Of a stretch of 64,000 nt of DNA, positions 43,833 to 54,689 are shown piece after piece. Position numbers and translations under genes: made by a program. The notes beneath the pieces are model-generated. The model ran no database searches. It was not told the origin of the DNA and saw only the letters and a list, made by a program, of their open reading frames with translations. The stretch spans positions 2,728,001-2,792,000 of the forward strand of contig NZ_PGEZ01000001.1 of assembly GCF_002797495.1 (NCBI RefSeq). Reading direction: 5' to 3'. Source of the stretch: Mumia flava (GTDB lineage Bacteria; Actinomycetota; Actinomycetes; Propionibacteriales; Nocardioidaceae). Position 1 is the stretch's first letter. Each line of letters opens with the position of its first letter.

Positions 43833-44264
43833 ATGAGCACATTGGAGCGTAAGGGCGTCAGCGCCCGGCGCGAGAGCCTGCTCGGCGACGAGCCCGGCGC
43901 CTTCGCGGTCGCACGCTTCGTCCGCGTCACTCCGCAGAAGGCGCGACGGGTCGTCGACCTGGTTCGTGGCCTGGACGTGGACGAGGCGCTGGCGCTGTTG
44001 CAGTTCGCGCCGCAGGGCGCGGCGAGCGACGTCTACAAGCTGGTTGCGAGCGCGGTCGCGAACGCCGAGACCACCGAGGGCCTCGACCGTTCGACCCTGG
44101 TCGTCTCGACCGTGAGGGTCGACGAGGGCCCGACCATGAAGCGTTGGCGCCCCCGGGCGCGCGGCGCCGCCAACCGCATCCTGAAGCGCACGAGCCACAT
44201 CACGGTCGTCGTGCAGCCCCGTGACGTCGTCGCGGGCCAGAACAAGAAGGGTGGGAACCGCTAG
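43833..44264 (+). CDS. rplV: 50S ribosomal protein L22
   Basis: 143 residues; slightly long because of an N-terminal extension (first about 25 residues) before the core [20 protein letters not shown]. The beta-hairpin RRWRPRARG-like segment ([15 protein letters not shown]) lines the exit tunnel. TAG stop overlaps the rpsC GTG. Confidence 0.97.
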   Translation: MSTLERKGVSARRESLLGDEPGAFAVARFVRVTPQKARRVVDLVRGLDVDEALALLQFAPQGAASDVYKLVASAVANAETTEGLDRSTLVVSTVRVDEGPTMKRWRPRARGAANRILKRTSHITVVVQPRDVVAGQNKKGGNR

Positions 44265-45091
44265 TGGGACAGAAGATCAACCCGCACGGCTTCCGTCTCG
44301 GCGTCTCCACCGACCACAAGAGCCGCTGGTACGCCGACAAGCTCTACGGCAGCTACGTCGGCGAGGACATCAAGATCCGTCGGATGCTGACCAAGGGCAT
44401 GGACCGCGCCGGCATCAGCCGGGTCGAGATCGAGCGCACCCGTGACCGCGTGCGTGTGGACATCCACACCGCGCGTCCGGGCATCGTGATCGGTCGCCGC
44501 GGCGCCGAGGCCGACCGCATCCGCGCGGACCTCGAGAAGCTCACCGGCAAGCAGATCCAGCTGAACATCCTCGAGGTCAAGAACTCCGAGCTCGATGCGC
44601 AGCTGGTCGCCCAGGGTGTCGCCGAGCAGCTCGCGGGTCGCGTGCAGTTCCGCCGCGCGATGCGCAAGGCGCTGCAGTCGACCATGCGTGCCGGCGCCAA
44701 GGGCGTCCGGATCCAGTGCTCGGGTCGGCTCGGCGGCGCGGAGATGTCGCGCTCCGAGTTCTACCGCGAGGGCCGGGTCCCGCTGCACACGCTGCGTGCC
44801 GACGTCGACTACGGCTTCTACGAGGCCCGGACGACCTTCGGCCGGATCGGCGTGAAGGTCTGGATCTACAAGGGTGAGGTCGCCGGGACCCGCGCCGAGC
44901 GCGAGGCCCAGGCCGCTGCCCGTGCCGCCGCTCCGGGTCGCCAGCGCCCCGGTCGTGGTCGCCGTCCGGCGCGTGACGGTCAGCGCGCCGAGCGTCCCGC
45001 CCGTCAGCAGGAGCAGGCCGCCGAGGCCGCTCCCGCGAGCAGTGAGGCCGCTGCCGCTCCGGCGGACGCGGCCAACGGAACGGAGAGCTGA
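44264..45091 (+). CDS. rpsC: 30S ribosomal protein S3
   Basis: 275 residues starting [13 protein letters not shown] (GTG). The KH domain has [17 protein letters not shown]. The last about 60 residues form an Ala/Arg/Gln-rich tail, common in actinomycetes and poorly conserved. Confidence 0.98.
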   Translation: MGQKINPHGFRLGVSTDHKSRWYADKLYGSYVGEDIKIRRMLTKGMDRAGISRVEIERTRDRVRVDIHTARPGIVIGRRGAEADRIRADLEKLTGKQIQLNILEVKNSELDAQLVAQGVAEQLAGRVQFRRAMRKALQSTMRAGAKGVRIQCSGRLGGAEMSRSEFYREGRVPLHTLRADVDYGFYEARTTFGRIGVKVWIYKGEVAGTRAEREAQAAARAAAPGRQRPGRGRRPARDGQRAERPARQQEQAAEAAPASSEAAAAPADAANGTES

Positions 45092-45094
45092 ACC

Positions 45095-45514
45095 ATGCTG
45101 ATCCCGCGCAGGGTCAAGCACCGCAAGCAGCACCACCCGAAGCGTCGCGGCGCCGCCAAGGGCGGCACGTCGCTGGCGTTCGGAGACTTCGGCATCCAGG
45201 CGGTGGAGGGTCACTACGTGACCAACCGCCAGATCGAGTCGGCGCGTATTGCGATGACCCGTCACATCAAGCGTGGCGGCAAGGTGTGGATCAACATCTA
45301 CCCCGACCGTCCGCTGACCAAGAAGCCGGCCGAGACCCGCATGGGTTCCGGCAAGGGTTCCCCGGAGTGGTGGATCGCCAACGTGAAGCCCGGCCGCGTG
45401 ATGTTCGAGCTCTCGGGCGTCTCCGAGCCGGTGGCCCGCGAGGCGCTGCGTCGCGCGATCCACAAGCTCCCCATGAAGTGCAAGATCGTGACCCGCGAGG
45501 CAGGTGACTTCTGA
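45095..45514 (+). CDS. rplP: 50S ribosomal protein L16
   Basis: 139 residues, [15 protein letters not shown] start, with [19 protein letters not shown] as signature. It starts three bases after rpsC; its stop overlaps rpmC. Confidence 0.98.
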   Translation: MLIPRRVKHRKQHHPKRRGAAKGGTSLAFGDFGIQAVEGHYVTNRQIESARIAMTRHIKRGGKVWINIYPDRPLTKKPAETRMGSGKGSPEWWIANVKPGRVMFELSGVSEPVAREALRRAIHKLPMKCKIVTREAGDF

Positions 45515-45738
45515 TGGCGAAGAGCACCACTGCTCACGACCTCCGCGAGCTGAGTGCCGACGACCTCGCGACCAAGCTGAGCGAGGCCAAGGAAGAGCTG
45601 TTCAACCTGCGCTTCCAGGCCGCGACCGGTCAGCTCGAGAACAACGCTCGGCTGCGTACGGTCCGCAAGGACATCGCGCGGATCTACACCGTCGTCCGGG
45701 AGCGCGAGCTCGGCATCATCGAAAGCGAAGAGGCATGA
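45514..45738 (+). CDS. rpmC: 50S ribosomal protein L29
   Basis: 74 residues; two-helix protein with [22 protein letters not shown] and the R-x-DIARI segment. The stop-start overlaps on both sides (TGATG, ATGA) couple it to rplP and rpsQ. Confidence 0.97.
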   Translation: MAKSTTAHDLRELSADDLATKLSEAKEELFNLRFQAATGQLENNARLRTVRKDIARIYTVVRERELGIIESEEA

Positions 45739-46007
45739 CGAACAACCCCGCAGGCGAGCGCAACCGCCGCAAGGTGCGTGAGGGCCTCGTCGTCAGCGAC
45801 AAGATGGACAAGACCGTCGTCGTGAGCGTCGAGGACCGCGTGAAGCACGCGCTGTACGGCAAGGTGCTCCGCCGCACCAGCAAGCTCAAGGCGCACGACG
45901 AGGCCAACGAGGCCGGCATCGGCGACCGCGTGCTGATCGCCGAGACGCGTCCGCTCTCCGCGACCAAGCGCTGGCGGCTCGTCGAGGTCCTCGAGAAGGC
46001 CAAGTAA
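45735..46007 (+). CDS. rpsQ: 30S ribosomal protein S17
   Basis: 90 residues with [17 protein letters not shown] and [22 protein letters not shown] 45735 overlaps the rpmC stop. The 85-base gap that follows holds a TCGCGG/CCGCGA hairpin (about 46049-46065) at the S10/spc boundary. Confidence 0.97.
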   Translation: MTNNPAGERNRRKVREGLVVSDKMDKTVVVSVEDRVKHALYGKVLRRTSKLKAHDEANEAGIGDRVLIAETRPLSATKRWRLVEVLEKAK

Positions 46008-46092
46008 GACGCCTTTCCAGGCATAGAAACCACTCGTTCCGTCAGGCTCGCGGCTCCACCGCGAGAACCGGCGAGACAACAGGAGAGAACCG

Positions 46093-46461
46093 ATGATCCA
46101 GCAGGAGTCGCGACTCAAGGTCGCCGACAACACGGGTGCCAAGGAAATCCTGTGCATCCGCGTGCTCGGCGGCTCCGGTCGTCGATACGCAGGGATCGGC
46201 GACACCATCGTCGCCACCGTCAAGGACGCGATCCCGGGCGGGAACGTCAAGAAGGGCGATGTCGTGAAGGCCGTCATCGTCCGTACCGCGAAGGAGCGCC
46301 GTCGTCCGGACGGCTCCTACATCCGGTTCGACGAGAACGCCGCCGTCATCTTGAAGAACGATGGTGAGCCCCGCGGCACGCGCATCTTCGGCCCCGTCGG
46401 CCGCGAGCTGCGCGACAAGCGGTTCATGCGCATCGTCTCGCTCGCTCCGGAGGTGCTGTGA
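46093..46461 (+). CDS. rplN: 50S ribosomal protein L14
   Basis: 122 residues, exactly the family length: [19 protein letters not shown] start, [11 protein letters not shown] and [19 protein letters not shown] end. AACAGGAGAG is a strong ribosome-binding site. It is first gene of the spc part of the superoperon. Confidence 0.98.
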   Translation: MIQQESRLKVADNTGAKEILCIRVLGGSGRRYAGIGDTIVATVKDAIPGGNVKKGDVVKAVIVRTAKERRRPDGSYIRFDENAAVILKNDGEPRGTRIFGPVGRELRDKRFMRIVSLAPEVL

Positions 46462-46829
46462 TGAGCGACCGCAAGAGCCTCACGATCAAGAAGGGCGACC
46501 ACGTGCGCGTGCTCGCCGGCAAGGACCGCGGTGTCGAGGGCAAGGTCATCGGGGTGTTCCCCGAGTCCGAGCGCGTCATCGTCGAGGGCGTCAACCGCAT
46601 CAAGCGCCACCAGCGCGCGATCCAGCCCGGCGCGACCAGCAGCATCGTGACCAAGGAGGCGCCGATCCACGTCTCCAACGTCGCGCTGCTCGTCGAGGTC
46701 GACGGCGAGAAGGTCCCGACCCGGATCGGCTTCCGCCGCGACGAGGTCACGAAGAAGCGGCCCGACGGGTCCACGTACACGGCGCAGCGCAGCGTGCGCA
46801 TCGCCAAGCGCACCGGAGAGGAGATCTGA
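46461..46829 (+). CDS. rplX: 50S ribosomal protein L24
   Basis: 122 residues with the KOW motif [23 protein letters not shown] 46461 shares a base with the rplN stop and is preceded by GGAGG at seven bases; the in-frame GTG one codon earlier is less likely. Confidence 0.97.
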   Translation: MSDRKSLTIKKGDHVRVLAGKDRGVEGKVIGVFPESERVIVEGVNRIKRHQRAIQPGATSSIVTKEAPIHVSNVALLVEVDGEKVPTRIGFRRDEVTKKRPDGSTYTAQRSVRIAKRTGEEI

Positions 46830-47398
46830 TGAGCGCCGAGACCATCGAGAAGGTCACGCCGCGGCTCAAGACGCGCTACCGCGAGGAGATCCTCCCGGCG
46901 CTGCGCGAGGAGTTCTCGCACGAGAACGTCATGCAGGTGCCCGGTCTGACGAAGATCGTCGTCAACATGGGCGTCGGCGAGGCCGCGCGCGACTCGAAGC
47001 TGATCGAGGGTGCGATCCGCGACCTGGCCGCGATCACCGGCCAGAAGCCGCAGGTCACCCGCGCCCGCAAGTCGATCGCGCAGTTCAAGCTGCGCGAGGG
47101 CATGCCGATCGGCGCGCACGTGACGATGCGCGGCGACCGGATGTGGGAGTTCCTCGACCGTCTGCTGACGATCGCGCTGCCCCGTATCCGTGACTTCCGC
47201 GGTCTGTCGCCGAAGCAGTTCGACGGCAACGGGAACTACACCTTCGGTCTCACCGAGCAGGTCATGTTCCACGAGATCGATCAAGACAAGATCGACCGGA
47301 GCCGCGGGATGGACATCACCGTGGTGACCACGGCGACCAACGACGAGGAGGGGCGCGCGCTCCTCAAGAAGCTCGGCTTCCCGTTCAAGGAGAACTGA
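46829..47398 (+). CDS. rplE: 50S ribosomal protein L5
   Basis: 189 residues with [33 protein letters not shown] and [10 protein letters not shown]. It binds 5S rRNA and the tRNA elbow. ATG overlaps the rplX stop (TGATG). Confidence 0.98.
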   Translation: MSAETIEKVTPRLKTRYREEILPALREEFSHENVMQVPGLTKIVVNMGVGEAARDSKLIEGAIRDLAAITGQKPQVTRARKSIAQFKLREGMPIGAHVTMRGDRMWEFLDRLLTIALPRIRDFRGLSPKQFDGNGNYTFGLTEQVMFHEIDQDKIDRSRGMDITVVTTATNDEEGRALLKKLGFPFKEN

Positions 47399-47399
47399 C

Positions 47400-47585
47400 A
47401 TGGCGAAGACCTCCCTCAAGGTGAAGGCCGCGCGCAAGCCGAAGTACGCCGTGCGCGCCTACACCCGCTGCCAGCGCTGCGGCCGCCCGAAGTCCGTGTA
47501 CCGCAAGTTCGGCCTGTGCCGGATCTGCCTGCGGAACATGGCTCACCGCGGTGAGCTCCCGGGCGTCACGAAGAGCAGCTGGTAA
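47400..47585 (+). CDS. rpsN: 30S ribosomal protein S14, zinc-binding (type Z)
   Basis: 61 residues with the CxxC...CxxC zinc site ([20 protein letters not shown]), the short form of S14. It starts one base after the rplE stop. The following 72-base gap contains a TCCGCGC/GCGCGGA hairpin (47613-47628). Confidence 0.98.
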   Translation: MAKTSLKVKAARKPKYAVRAYTRCQRCGRPKSVYRKFGLCRICLRNMAHRGELPGVTKSSW

Positions 47586-47657
47586 TCCCAACTCGACCCT
47601 GATCGCCGCAGGTCCGCGCACGCGCGGAAACCGTGGCAGGAAAGTGGAAACACCACC

Positions 47658-48065
47658 ATGACGATGACCGATCCGATCGCGGACATGCTGACGCGTGTCC
47701 GCAACGGCAATCAGGCCTTCCACGACGAGGTGAGCATGCCCTACAGCAAGCTCAAGGCCGGCGTCGCGGACATCCTGAAGCAAGAGGGCTACATCAGCGA
47801 GTACGCGGTGGCCGACCCGTCGGAGGGCGAGGTGAGCAAGACGCTCACGATCACCCTCAAGTACGGCAACCACCGCGAGCGGGCGATCGCCGGCATCCGC
47901 CGGATCAGCAAGCCCGGACTGCGCGTGTACGCCAAGTCGAACAACCTGCCGAAGGTGCTCGGCGGCCTGGGAGTGGCGATCATCTCCACCAGCCAGGGCC
48001 TCCTCACCGATCGCCAGGCCAAGAGCAAGGGCGTGGGCGGAGAAGTCCTCGCCTACGTCTGGTGA
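47658..48065 (+). CDS. rpsH: 30S ribosomal protein S8
   Basis: 135 residues: [14 protein letters not shown] start and [27 protein letters not shown] end. An in-frame second ATG (47664) exists; the first fits better with GGAAA upstream. S8 is the translational repressor of spc genes in E. coli. Confidence 0.97.
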   Translation: MTMTDPIADMLTRVRNGNQAFHDEVSMPYSKLKAGVADILKQEGYISEYAVADPSEGEVSKTLTITLKYGNHRERAIAGIRRISKPGLRVYAKSNNLPKVLGGLGVAIISTSQGLLTDRQAKSKGVGGEVLAYVW

Positions 48066-48081
48066 CGGGAGGACGGAACAG

Positions 48082-48624
48082 ATGTCACGCATTGGCAAGC
48101 AGCCGGTGACCGTCCCCTCGGGCGTCGACGTCGCCATCGACGGGCAGACGGTGACCGTGAAGGGGCCGAAGGGCACCCTGTCGCACACCGTCGCCGAGCC
48201 GATCGCGGTCAGCAAGGACGACGAGGGCCGCGTCGCGGTCGAGCGTCCGGACGACGAGCGCAAGAACCGCTCGCTGCACGGTCTGACCCGCACGCTGATC
48301 AACAACATGGTGCTCGGCGTCACCGAGGGCTACGAGAAGAAGCTCGAGCTCGTCGGCGTCGGCTACCGCGTCCTGGCCAAGGGCCCGGCCGCGATCGAGC
48401 TGAGCCTCGGGTTCAGCCACCCGGTGCCGTTCAACGCGCCGGAGGGCGTCACCTTCACGGTGGAGTCCCCGACGAAGCTCACGGTCACGGGCATCGACAA
48501 GCAGCAGGTCGGCGAGGTCGCAGCGAACATCCGCAAGCTGCGCAAGCCCGAGCCCTACAAGGGCAAGGGCGTCCGGTACGCCGGTGAGCACGTGCGCCGC
48601 AAGGCCGGGAAGGCTGGTAAGTAA
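48082..48624 (+). CDS. rplF: 50S ribosomal protein L6
   Basis: 180 residues, [17 protein letters not shown] start and a C-terminal [14 protein letters not shown] motif. GGGAGGACGGAACAG precedes the ATG. The stop overlaps the rplR start. Confidence 0.98.
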   Translation: MSRIGKQPVTVPSGVDVAIDGQTVTVKGPKGTLSHTVAEPIAVSKDDEGRVAVERPDDERKNRSLHGLTRTLINNMVLGVTEGYEKKLELVGVGYRVLAKGPAAIELSLGFSHPVPFNAPEGVTFTVESPTKLTVTGIDKQQVGEVAANIRKLRKPEPYKGKGVRYAGEHVRRKAGKAGK

Positions 48625-49007
48625 TGGCTATCGCTCTCAAGCACCGCAAGCACGAGGCGGCGCGGGTCGCGGGCCGTCGGCGTCGTCAGATGCGCGGTCG
48701 CAAGCGTGTCTCCGGCACGCAGGACCGTCCGCGCCTGGTCATCACCCGGTCGAGTCGGCACATCGTGGCGCAGGTCGTCAACGACCTCGAGGGCCGTACG
48801 CTCGCGTCCGCGTCCTCCATGGAGGCGGACCTGCGTTCGCTCGACGGTGACAAGACCGCCAAGGCGCGTCGGGTCGGCGAGCTGATCGCCGACCGCGCGA
48901 AGGCGGCCGGGGTCGAGAACGTCGTGTTCGACCGTGCAGGGAACAAGTACCAGGGGCGCGTCGCCGCCTTGGCGGAGGGCGCCCGCGAGGGCGGCCTCGC
49001 CTTCTAG
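48624..49007 (+). CDS. rplR: 50S ribosomal protein L18
   Basis: 127 residues; [20 protein letters not shown] and [26 protein letters not shown] are the L18 signatures for 5S rRNA binding. Confidence 0.97.
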   Translation: MAIALKHRKHEAARVAGRRRRQMRGRKRVSGTQDRPRLVITRSSRHIVAQVVNDLEGRTLASASSMEADLRSLDGDKTAKARRVGELIADRAKAAGVENVVFDRAGNKYQGRVAALAEGAREGGLAF

Positions 49008-49049
49008 AACAGACACAGTCTGAGCCAGACGAGAGAGAAGGACAGTCGA

Positions 49050-49655
49050 ATGAGCGGAGCCCAGCGCCGCAGTGGCGGAGGGGACCGTCGGGGTCGCGGA
49101 CGCGACTCGGCGGACAAGACCGCATACATCGAGAAGGTCGTCGGCATCAACCGCGTGGCGAAGGTCGTCAAGGGTGGTCGTCGCTTCAGCTTCACCGCTC
49201 TGGTCGTCGTCGGCGACGGCGACGGCATGGTCGGTGTCGGATACGGCAAGGCCAAGGAGGTGCCGACCGCCATCCAGAAGGGTGTCGAGGAGGCGAAGAA
49301 GGCCTTCTTCCGCGTGCCGCGTATCCAGGGCACGATCCCGCACCCGATCCAGGGTGAGAAGGCCGCCGGCGTGGTCATGCTGCGCCCGGCCGCTCCCGGT
49401 ACCGGCGTCATCGCCGGGGGTCCGGTGCGCGCCGTGCTCGAGGCCGCGGGGATCCACGACGTGCTGAGCAAGTCGCTCGGCTCGTCGAACCCGATCAACA
49501 TCGTGCACGCGACGATCGAGGCGCTGAAGATGCTCGAGGCGCCGGCCGACGTGGCGAACCGCCGCGGCCTGCCGGTCGAGCACGTCACGCCGGCCGCGAT
49601 CCTCAAGGCACAGGCCGAGCCGAGCCCGTCGAGCACCGTGAAGGCGGGTGCGTGA
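49050..49655 (+). CDS. rpsE: 30S ribosomal protein S5
   Basis: 201 residues with a Gly/Arg-rich N-terminal extension, then [19 protein letters not shown] and [15 protein letters not shown]. Its last residues (about 165-201) are variable. AGAGAGAAGGA lies in front of the ATG. Confidence 0.98.
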   Translation: MSGAQRRSGGGDRRGRGRDSADKTAYIEKVVGINRVAKVVKGGRRFSFTALVVVGDGDGMVGVGYGKAKEVPTAIQKGVEEAKKAFFRVPRIQGTIPHPIQGEKAAGVVMLRPAAPGTGVIAGGPVRAVLEAAGIHDVLSKSLGSSNPINIVHATIEALKMLEAPADVANRRGLPVEHVTPAAILKAQAEPSPSSTVKAGA

Positions 49656-49840
49656 TGGCGTCGCTCGAGATCACCCAGGTGCGCTCGGGGATCGGGCGCA
49701 AGCAGAACCAGCGCGAGACCCTGCGCACGCTCGGTCTCAAGCGCATCGGTGACGTCGTGGTCCGCGAGGACCGCGTCGAGGTGCGCGGCATGATCGACAC
49801 GGTCAGCCACCTGGTCGACGTCAAGACCGTTCAGGATTGA
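49655..49840 (+). CDS. rpmD: 50S ribosomal protein L30
   Basis: 61 residues: [20 protein letters not shown] and [14 protein letters not shown] 49655 overlaps the rpsE stop; a GTG one codon earlier is also in frame. Confidence 0.97.
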   Translation: MASLEITQVRSGIGRKQNQRETLRTLGLKRIGDVVVREDRVEVRGMIDTVSHLVDVKTVQD

Positions 49841-49854
49841 GGGGAGGTACCAAG

Positions 49855-50295
49855 ATGACGCTCAAGCTCCACCACCTCCGCCCGGCGCCCGGCGCGAAGA
49901 CCGCGAAGACCCGGGTCGGTCGAGGCGAGGCCAGCAAGGGCAAGACCGCCGGTCGCGGCACCAAGGGCACCGGCGCCCGCTACCAGGTTCCGGTCGGCTT
50001 CGAGGGCGGCCAGGTGCCGATCCACATGCGCCTGCCGAAGCTCGGCGGGTTCCGCAGCCCGTTCAAGGTCGAGTACCAGGTCGTGAACCTGACGCGCCTC
50101 GGCGAGCTGTTCCCTGACGGCGGCGAGGTCGACGCGGCTGCGCTCGTGGCCAAGGGCGCGGTCCGCAAGGGCCGCCCGGTCAAGGTCCTCGGCAACGGTG
50201 AGATCACCGTGGCCGTGCAGGTCAAGGCCGAGAAGTTCTCCGCTTCCGCCAAGAGCAAGATCGAGGCGGCAGGCGGCACGGCCACCGAGATCTGA
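49855..50295 (+). CDS. rplO: 50S ribosomal protein L15
   Basis: 146 residues with [30 protein letters not shown] and [25 protein letters not shown] precedes the ATG. It ends the spc ribosomal run before secY. Confidence 0.98.
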   Translation: MTLKLHHLRPAPGAKTAKTRVGRGEASKGKTAGRGTKGTGARYQVPVGFEGGQVPIHMRLPKLGGFRSPFKVEYQVVNLTRLGELFPDGGEVDAAALVAKGAVRKGRPVKVLGNGEITVAVQVKAEKFSASAKSKIEAAGGTATEI

Positions 50296-50434
50296 GGAAT
50301 TCCTCGGGTCCGTAGGCGACATGGCGGTCTCTGGCAGTACCTCACAGGGGTGCTGTTAGAGTCGCCATGTTTCGCATCCGACCATCAGACGAAGCAGCAA
50401 CGGACATCGCCGGCGCTGTCCAGAGGAGGACCAG

Positions 50435-51742
50435 GTGCTCAGCGCCTTCGTGAACGCGTTCAGGACGCCGGATCTTCGCAAGAAGCTCCTGTTCGTCCTG
50501 TTCATCCTCGTGCTGTTCCGGTTCGGGTCGATGCTGCCGGCGCCGGGCATCGACGTCGAGAACGTCCAGTTCTGCCTCAACCAGGCGACGTCCGGTGAGG
50601 ACGCGAACAGCCTGTTCAACCTGCTGAACGTCTTCTCCGGCGGTGCGCTCCTCCAGTTGACGGTGTTCGCGCTCGGCATCATGCCGTACATCACCGCGAG
50701 CATCATCCTGCAGCTGCTCACGGTCGTGATCCCACGGCTGGAGGCCCTCAAGAAGGAGGGCCAGTCCGGCCAGGCCAAGATCACCCAGTACACCCGCTAC
50801 CTGACGCTCGGCCTGGCCGTGCTCCAGGCCTCCGGCATCGTCGCGATGGCCCGCTCCGGGCAGCTGTTCGGCGGCGTGTGCAACCGCGACCTCCTCCAGG
50901 ACAACGACTCGGTCGCGCTGTTCCTGCTGATCGTCCTCACGATGGTCGCCGGCACCAGCATGATCATGTGGTTCGGCGAGCTGATCACCGAGCACGGCGT
51001 CGGCAACGGCATGTCGCTGCTGATCTTCACCCAGATCGTCGCCACCTTCCCCGGCACCATGTGGCTGCTCAAGCAGCAGCAGGGCTGGGCGGTCTTCGCC
51101 GTGGTGCTGATCGTCGGTCTCGCGGTGATGGCTGCGGTCGTCTTCGTCGAGCAGGCCCAGCGCCGGATCCCGGTCCAGTACGCCCGCCGCATGGTCGGCC
51201 GCAAGATGTTCGGCGGCTCGTCGACCTACATCCCGCTCAAGGTGAACCAGGCCGGCGTCATCCCCGTGATCTTCGCGAGCAGCCTGCTCTACCTGCCGGG
51301 TCTCGCCGCGAACTTCAACAGCGACAGCGCGTGGGCGGGCTGGGTGAACGAGAACTTCGTGACCGGCGACCACCCGCTGTACATGCTGACGTTCTTCCTG
51401 ATGATCGTCTTCTTCACCTACTTCTACGTCTCGATCACCTTCAACCCGAAGGAGGTCGCGGACAACATGAAGAAGTACGGCGGGTTCATCCCGGGCATCC
51501 GGGCCGGCCGTGCGACCGAGCAGTACCTCGGCTACGTGCTGTCGCGGATCACGTTCCCCGGAGCGATGTACCTCGGCATCGTCGCCATGCTGCCGCTGTT
51601 CGCGTTCATCCTCGTCGACGCCAACCAGAACTTCCCGTTCGGCGGCACGACGATCCTCATCATGGTGGGCGTCGGGCTGGACACCGTGAAGCAGATCGAG
51701 AGCCAGCTCCAGCAGCGCAACTACGAAGGGTTCCTGAAGTGA
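50435..51742 (+). CDS. secY: Protein translocase subunit SecY
   Basis: 435 residues, ten membrane helices, forming the central pore of the Sec translocon. It has the plug-region [30 protein letters not shown] and the cytoplasmic [13 protein letters not shown] loop that contacts SecA and ribosomes. GTG 50435 follows AGAGGAGGA. The 139-base gap upstream has a possible -10 TAGAGT (50357-50362), suggesting secY-adk-map may have its own promoter in addition to read-through. Confidence 0.98.
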   Translation: MLSAFVNAFRTPDLRKKLLFVLFILVLFRFGSMLPAPGIDVENVQFCLNQATSGEDANSLFNLLNVFSGGALLQLTVFALGIMPYITASIILQLLTVVIPRLEALKKEGQSGQAKITQYTRYLTLGLAVLQASGIVAMARSGQLFGGVCNRDLLQDNDSVALFLLIVLTMVAGTSMIMWFGELITEHGVGNGMSLLIFTQIVATFPGTMWLLKQQQGWAVFAVVLIVGLAVMAAVVFVEQAQRRIPVQYARRMVGRKMFGGSSTYIPLKVNQAGVIPVIFASSLLYLPGLAANFNSDSAWAGWVNENFVTGDHPLYMLTFFLMIVFFTYFYVSITFNPKEVADNMKKYGGFIPGIRAGRATEQYLGYVLSRITFPGAMYLGIVAMLPLFAFILVDANQNFPFGGTTILIMVGVGLDTVKQIESQLQQRNYEGFLK

Positions 51743-52308
51743 TGCGTCTTCTGTTCATGGGTCCTCCGGGAGCGGGCAAGGGCACCCAGGCGACGCTGCT
51801 CGCCGAGAAGCTCGGCATCCCGCACATCTCGACCGGCGACATCTTCCGGGCGAACGTGTCGGAGGGGACCGAGCTCGGGCGCAAGGCGCAGAGCTACATG
51901 GACAAGGGCGAGTACGTCCCCGACGAGGTCACCAACGCGATGGTGCGCGACCGCCTGGCGGCCGACGACGCCCGGGTCGGCTTCCTGCTGGACGGCTACC
52001 CGCGCACGGTCGACCAGGTCGACACCCTCGACGCGATCCTCGCCGACCTCGGTGAGTCGCTCGAGGCGGTCGTCGAGCTCGTCGTGGACCGCGAGGAGCT
52101 GATCGCACGGCTGCTCAAGCGCGCGGAGACCTCCGGCCGTACGGACGACACCGAAGAGGTCATCCGGCACCGGCAGGAGGTCTACGAGCAGACGACCCCG
52201 CTGTTGTCGGTCTACCGCGACCGCGGGCTGCTGGTGCAGGTCGACGGCGTCGGTGACGTCGACGACGTCCAGGCGCGGATCCTCTCGGCGCTCCCGCAGG
52301 GCGCCTGA
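51742..52308 (+). CDS. adk: Adenylate kinase, short-lid type
   Basis: 188 residues. P-loop GPPGAGKGT (7-15), DGYPRT in the NMP-binding region, and a lid reduced to [14 protein letters not shown], with no zinc-finger insertion as is usual in actinobacteria. It balances ATP, ADP and AMP. ATG 51742 shares a base with the secY stop. Confidence 0.97.
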   Translation: MRLLFMGPPGAGKGTQATLLAEKLGIPHISTGDIFRANVSEGTELGRKAQSYMDKGEYVPDEVTNAMVRDRLAADDARVGFLLDGYPRTVDQVDTLDAILADLGESLEAVVELVVDREELIARLLKRAETSGRTDDTEEVIRHRQEVYEQTTPLLSVYRDRGLLVQVDGVGDVDDVQARILSALPQGA

Positions 52309-52316
52309 CCTCGCTG

Positions 52317-53153
52317 ATGGGGCTGTTCGGCAGCGGGCTGGAGCTGAAGTCGCCCGACCAGGTCGCGGTGATGCGTCGCGCCGGGCTGATCGTCGCCGAT
52401 GCGCTCGCCGCCGTGCGCGACGCGCTGCGGCCGGGGGTCACGACCGGCGAGCTCGACGCCCTGGCCGAGGACCTGATCCGCAGCCGCGGCGCCGCGCCGA
52501 ACTTCAAGGGCTACCACGGTTTCCCCGGCACGATCTGCACGTCGGTCAACGACGAGGTGGTGCACGGCATCCCGGGGGACCGGGTGATCGCCGACGGCGA
52601 CCTGGTCTCGATCGACTGCGGCTGCGTGCTCGAGGGCTGGCACTCCGACTCGGCGATCACGGTCGCGGTCGGGGACGTCTCCGAGTCGAGGCGCGAGCTG
52701 CTGCGGGTCTGCGAGGAGTCGCTGTGGCGAGGCATCGCCGCGGCTCGGCTCGGCGGACGCGTGGGTGACATCGGGTCGGCCATCGAGCAGTACGTCCGCT
52801 CGCAGCCGGGCGGCGAGTCGTACGGCATCGTCGAGGACTACGTCGGTCACGGGATCGGGACCGCGATGCACATGGCCCCGAACGTCCCCAACGTCGCCGC
52901 CGGCGGCCGCGGTCCGAAGCTGGTCGAGGGTCTGGTCCTCGCGGTGGAGCCGATGATCACTGAGGCGACCATCGAGACGACGGTGCTCGACGACGACTGG
53001 ACCGTCGTGACCGACGACGGCGGCTGGGCGGCCCACTTCGAGCACTCGTTCACGCTCACGCGCACCGGTGCGTGGGTGCTGAGCGCTCACGACGGCGGAC
53101 GCGCGCGCCTCGAGGCGCTCGGCGTCGCCTACGGCGGTCCCGACGCGGCGTGA
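52317..53153 (+). CDS. map: Methionine aminopeptidase, type I
   Basis: 278 residues. Metal ligands can be seen in VSIDCG and GWHSDSA (two Asp), GHGIG (His) and VEPMI and FEHSFTLT (two Glu). It removes the initiator Met from nascent proteins. It starts eight bases after adk. A short CCGGTCG/CGACCGG hairpin follows three bases after its stop. Confidence 0.97.
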   Translation: MGLFGSGLELKSPDQVAVMRRAGLIVADALAAVRDALRPGVTTGELDALAEDLIRSRGAAPNFKGYHGFPGTICTSVNDEVVHGIPGDRVIADGDLVSIDCGCVLEGWHSDSAITVAVGDVSESRRELLRVCEESLWRGIAAARLGGRVGDIGSAIEQYVRSQPGGESYGIVEDYVGHGIGTAMHMAPNVPNVAAGGRGPKLVEGLVLAVEPMITEATIETTVLDDDWTVVTDDGGWAAHFEHSFTLTRTGAWVLSAHDGGRARLEALGVAYGGPDAA

Positions 53154-53155
53154 GC

Positions 53156-53171
53156 CCGGTCGCACGACCGG
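53156..53171 (+). terminator. Short hairpin after map
   Basis: CCGGTCG-CA-CGACCGG, a perfect seven-base stem with a loop too tight to form fully; about five pairs would close. A TTTG run starts eight bases later. A weak terminator or attenuator ahead of the infA promoter. Confidence 0.4.
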
Positions 53172-53179
53172 CACCGGAT

Positions 53180-53209
53180 TTGTCCCGGCAGGCTCGGCCT
53201 GGGTACTCT
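53180..53209 (+). promoter_or_regulatory. Predicted promoter for infA-rpmJ-rpsM-rpsK-rpsD-rpoA-rplQ
   Basis: TTGTCC (53180-53185), 18 bases, TACTCT (53204-53209). Good vegetative sigma spacing, located between the map hairpin and infA, leaving a leader of about 130 bases. Confidence 0.6.
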
Positions 53210-53342
53210 TGAGAGTCGGTCCACGACCGCGTGTCGCGCTGCCCTGCGGCTGGTGCCTCTCGAGTCTGCTCGAGGCGGGCGCTCGGGTGTGCGCACGTGC
53301 GTGTTCCGACGTGCCAGGGACGTACGACAGATTGCGGAGGAC

Positions 53343-53564
53343 ATGCCGAAGAAAGAAGGCGTCATCGAACTCGAGGGCTCGGTCATCGAGGCTCTCCCGA
53401 ACGCCATGTTCCGGGTTGAGCTGACCAACGGCCACAAGGTTCTTGCGCACATCAGCGGCAAGATGCGTCAGCACTACATCCGGATCCTTCCCGAGGACCG
53501 CGTAGTGGTGGAGCTGTCCCCGTACGACCTCACCCGAGGTCGGATCGTCTACCGGTACAAGTGA
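53343..53564 (+). CDS. infA: Translation initiation factor IF-1
   Basis: 73 residues, single OB fold: [20 protein letters not shown] and [19 protein letters not shown], ending [16 protein letters not shown] 53343 is preceded by GGAGG at about three bases. Upstream in-frame codons run into leader sequence and are not used. Confidence 0.98.
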   Translation: MPKKEGVIELEGSVIEALPNAMFRVELTNGHKVLAHISGKMRQHYIRILPEDRVVVELSPYDLTRGRIVYRYK

Positions 53565-53643
53565 CCCGCCGTCGTGCGGCGGCCGCCTGGCGGCGACCGT
53601 CGTGCGTGTGGTCTGCCACCCGTCCGTACGAGAAGAGAGCTCG

Positions 53644-53757
53644 ATGAAGGTTCAACCGAGCGTCAAGCCGATCTGTGACAAGTGCAAGGTGATCCGTCGC
53701 CACGGCCGCGTCATGGTGATCTGCGACAACCCGCGCCACAAGCAGCGGCAGGGCTGA
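53644..53757 (+). CDS. rpmJ: 50S ribosomal protein L36
   Basis: 37 residues, [14 protein letters not shown] start. It carries the zinc ligands Cys11, Cys14, Cys27 and His32, so it is the zinc-dependent (C+) form. GAGAAGAGAG precedes the ATG. Confidence 0.97.
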   Translation: MKVQPSVKPICDKCKVIRRHGRVMVICDNPRHKQRQG

Positions 53758-53803
53758 AGCCCGACCCACCCAACGTGACCGCTCGTCCCGCCGACGGCAG
53801 GAC

Positions 53804-53847
53804 GCCTCCCCCGGAACGGAGGCCGGGGCCCGACTGAGGCAGTCGGG
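53804..53847 (+). promoter_or_regulatory. Two hairpins in the leader of rpsM
   Basis: GCCTCC/GGAGGC (53804-53823) and CCCGACTG-AGG-CAGTCGGG (53829-53847), the second a perfect eight-base stem. They lie in the 128-base gap before rpsM and could be a processing site, an attenuator, or a ribosomal-protein-binding element. Confidence 0.5.
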
Positions 53848-53885
53848 ATGCGTCACGCACAGACCTCCGCAGTGAAAGGAAGCCA

Positions 53886-54263
53886 ATGGCACGCCTCATC
53901 GGGGTGGACCTCCCGCGCGACAAGCGCGTGGTGATCGGTCTCACCTACATCTACGGCATCGGCCGTACCAGGTCCGAGAAGATCCTTGCCGAGCTCGACA
54001 TCAGCGAGGACCTGCGGGTCCACGAGCTGTCCGAGGACCAGCTCGTCGCGCTGCGCGACAACATCGAGGCCAACTACCAGGTCGAGGGTGACCTGCGGCG
54101 CGAGGTCGCCGCGGACATCCGCCGCAAGATCGAGATCGGGAGCTACCAGGGCCGCCGCCACCGCGCCGGTCTCCCGGTCCGCGGTCAGCGCACGAAGACG
54201 AACGCCCGTTCCCGCAAGGGTCCGAAGCGCACCGTCGCCGGCAGCAAGAAGAAGGGCAAGTGA
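53886..54263 (+). CDS. rpsM: 30S ribosomal protein S13
   Basis: 125 residues: [20 protein letters not shown] start, [12 protein letters not shown] helix-hairpin-helix, and a basic tail after [15 protein letters not shown]-like sequence. AGTGAAAGGAAGCC is the ribosome-binding region. Confidence 0.98.
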   Translation: MARLIGVDLPRDKRVVIGLTYIYGIGRTRSEKILAELDISEDLRVHELSEDQLVALRDNIEANYQVEGDLRREVAADIRRKIEIGSYQGRRHRAGLPVRGQRTKTNARSRKGPKRTVAGSKKKGK

Positions 54264-54661
54264 TGGCCGCGAACCGTCCGGGCGCGAAGAAGGTGCGCCG
54301 CAAGGAGAAGAAGAACGTCTCGGCCGGTCAGGCCCACATCAAGAGCACGTTCAACAACACGATCGTCACGATCACCGATCCGTCGGGTGCGGTGATCTCG
54401 TGGGCCTCGGCCGGCACCGTCGGCTTCAAGGGTTCGCGCAAGTCCACTCCGTACGCCGCGCAGATGGCCGCCGAGGCGGCCGGTCGCCGGGCCATGGAGC
54501 ACGGGATGAAGAAGATCGACGTCTTCGTGAAGGGCCCGGGCTCGGGCCGCGAGACGGCGATCCGGTCGCTGGGTGCGGTCGGCCTCGAGGTCGGCACCAT
54601 CCAGGACGTCACCCCCAGCCCGCACAACGGCGTCCGCCCGCCCAAGCGGCGTCGCGTCTGA
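54263..54661 (+). CDS. rpsK: 30S ribosomal protein S11
   Basis: 132 residues with [18 protein letters not shown] and the C-terminal [21 protein letters not shown] 54263 shares a base with the rpsM stop. Confidence 0.98.
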   Translation: MAANRPGAKKVRRKEKKNVSAGQAHIKSTFNNTIVTITDPSGAVISWASAGTVGFKGSRKSTPYAAQMAAEAAGRRAMEHGMKKIDVFVKGPGSGRETAIRSLGAVGLEVGTIQDVTPSPHNGVRPPKRRRV

Positions 54662-54689
54662 CCGCCGGCCACGCAGAGGAGTTCTTGAC

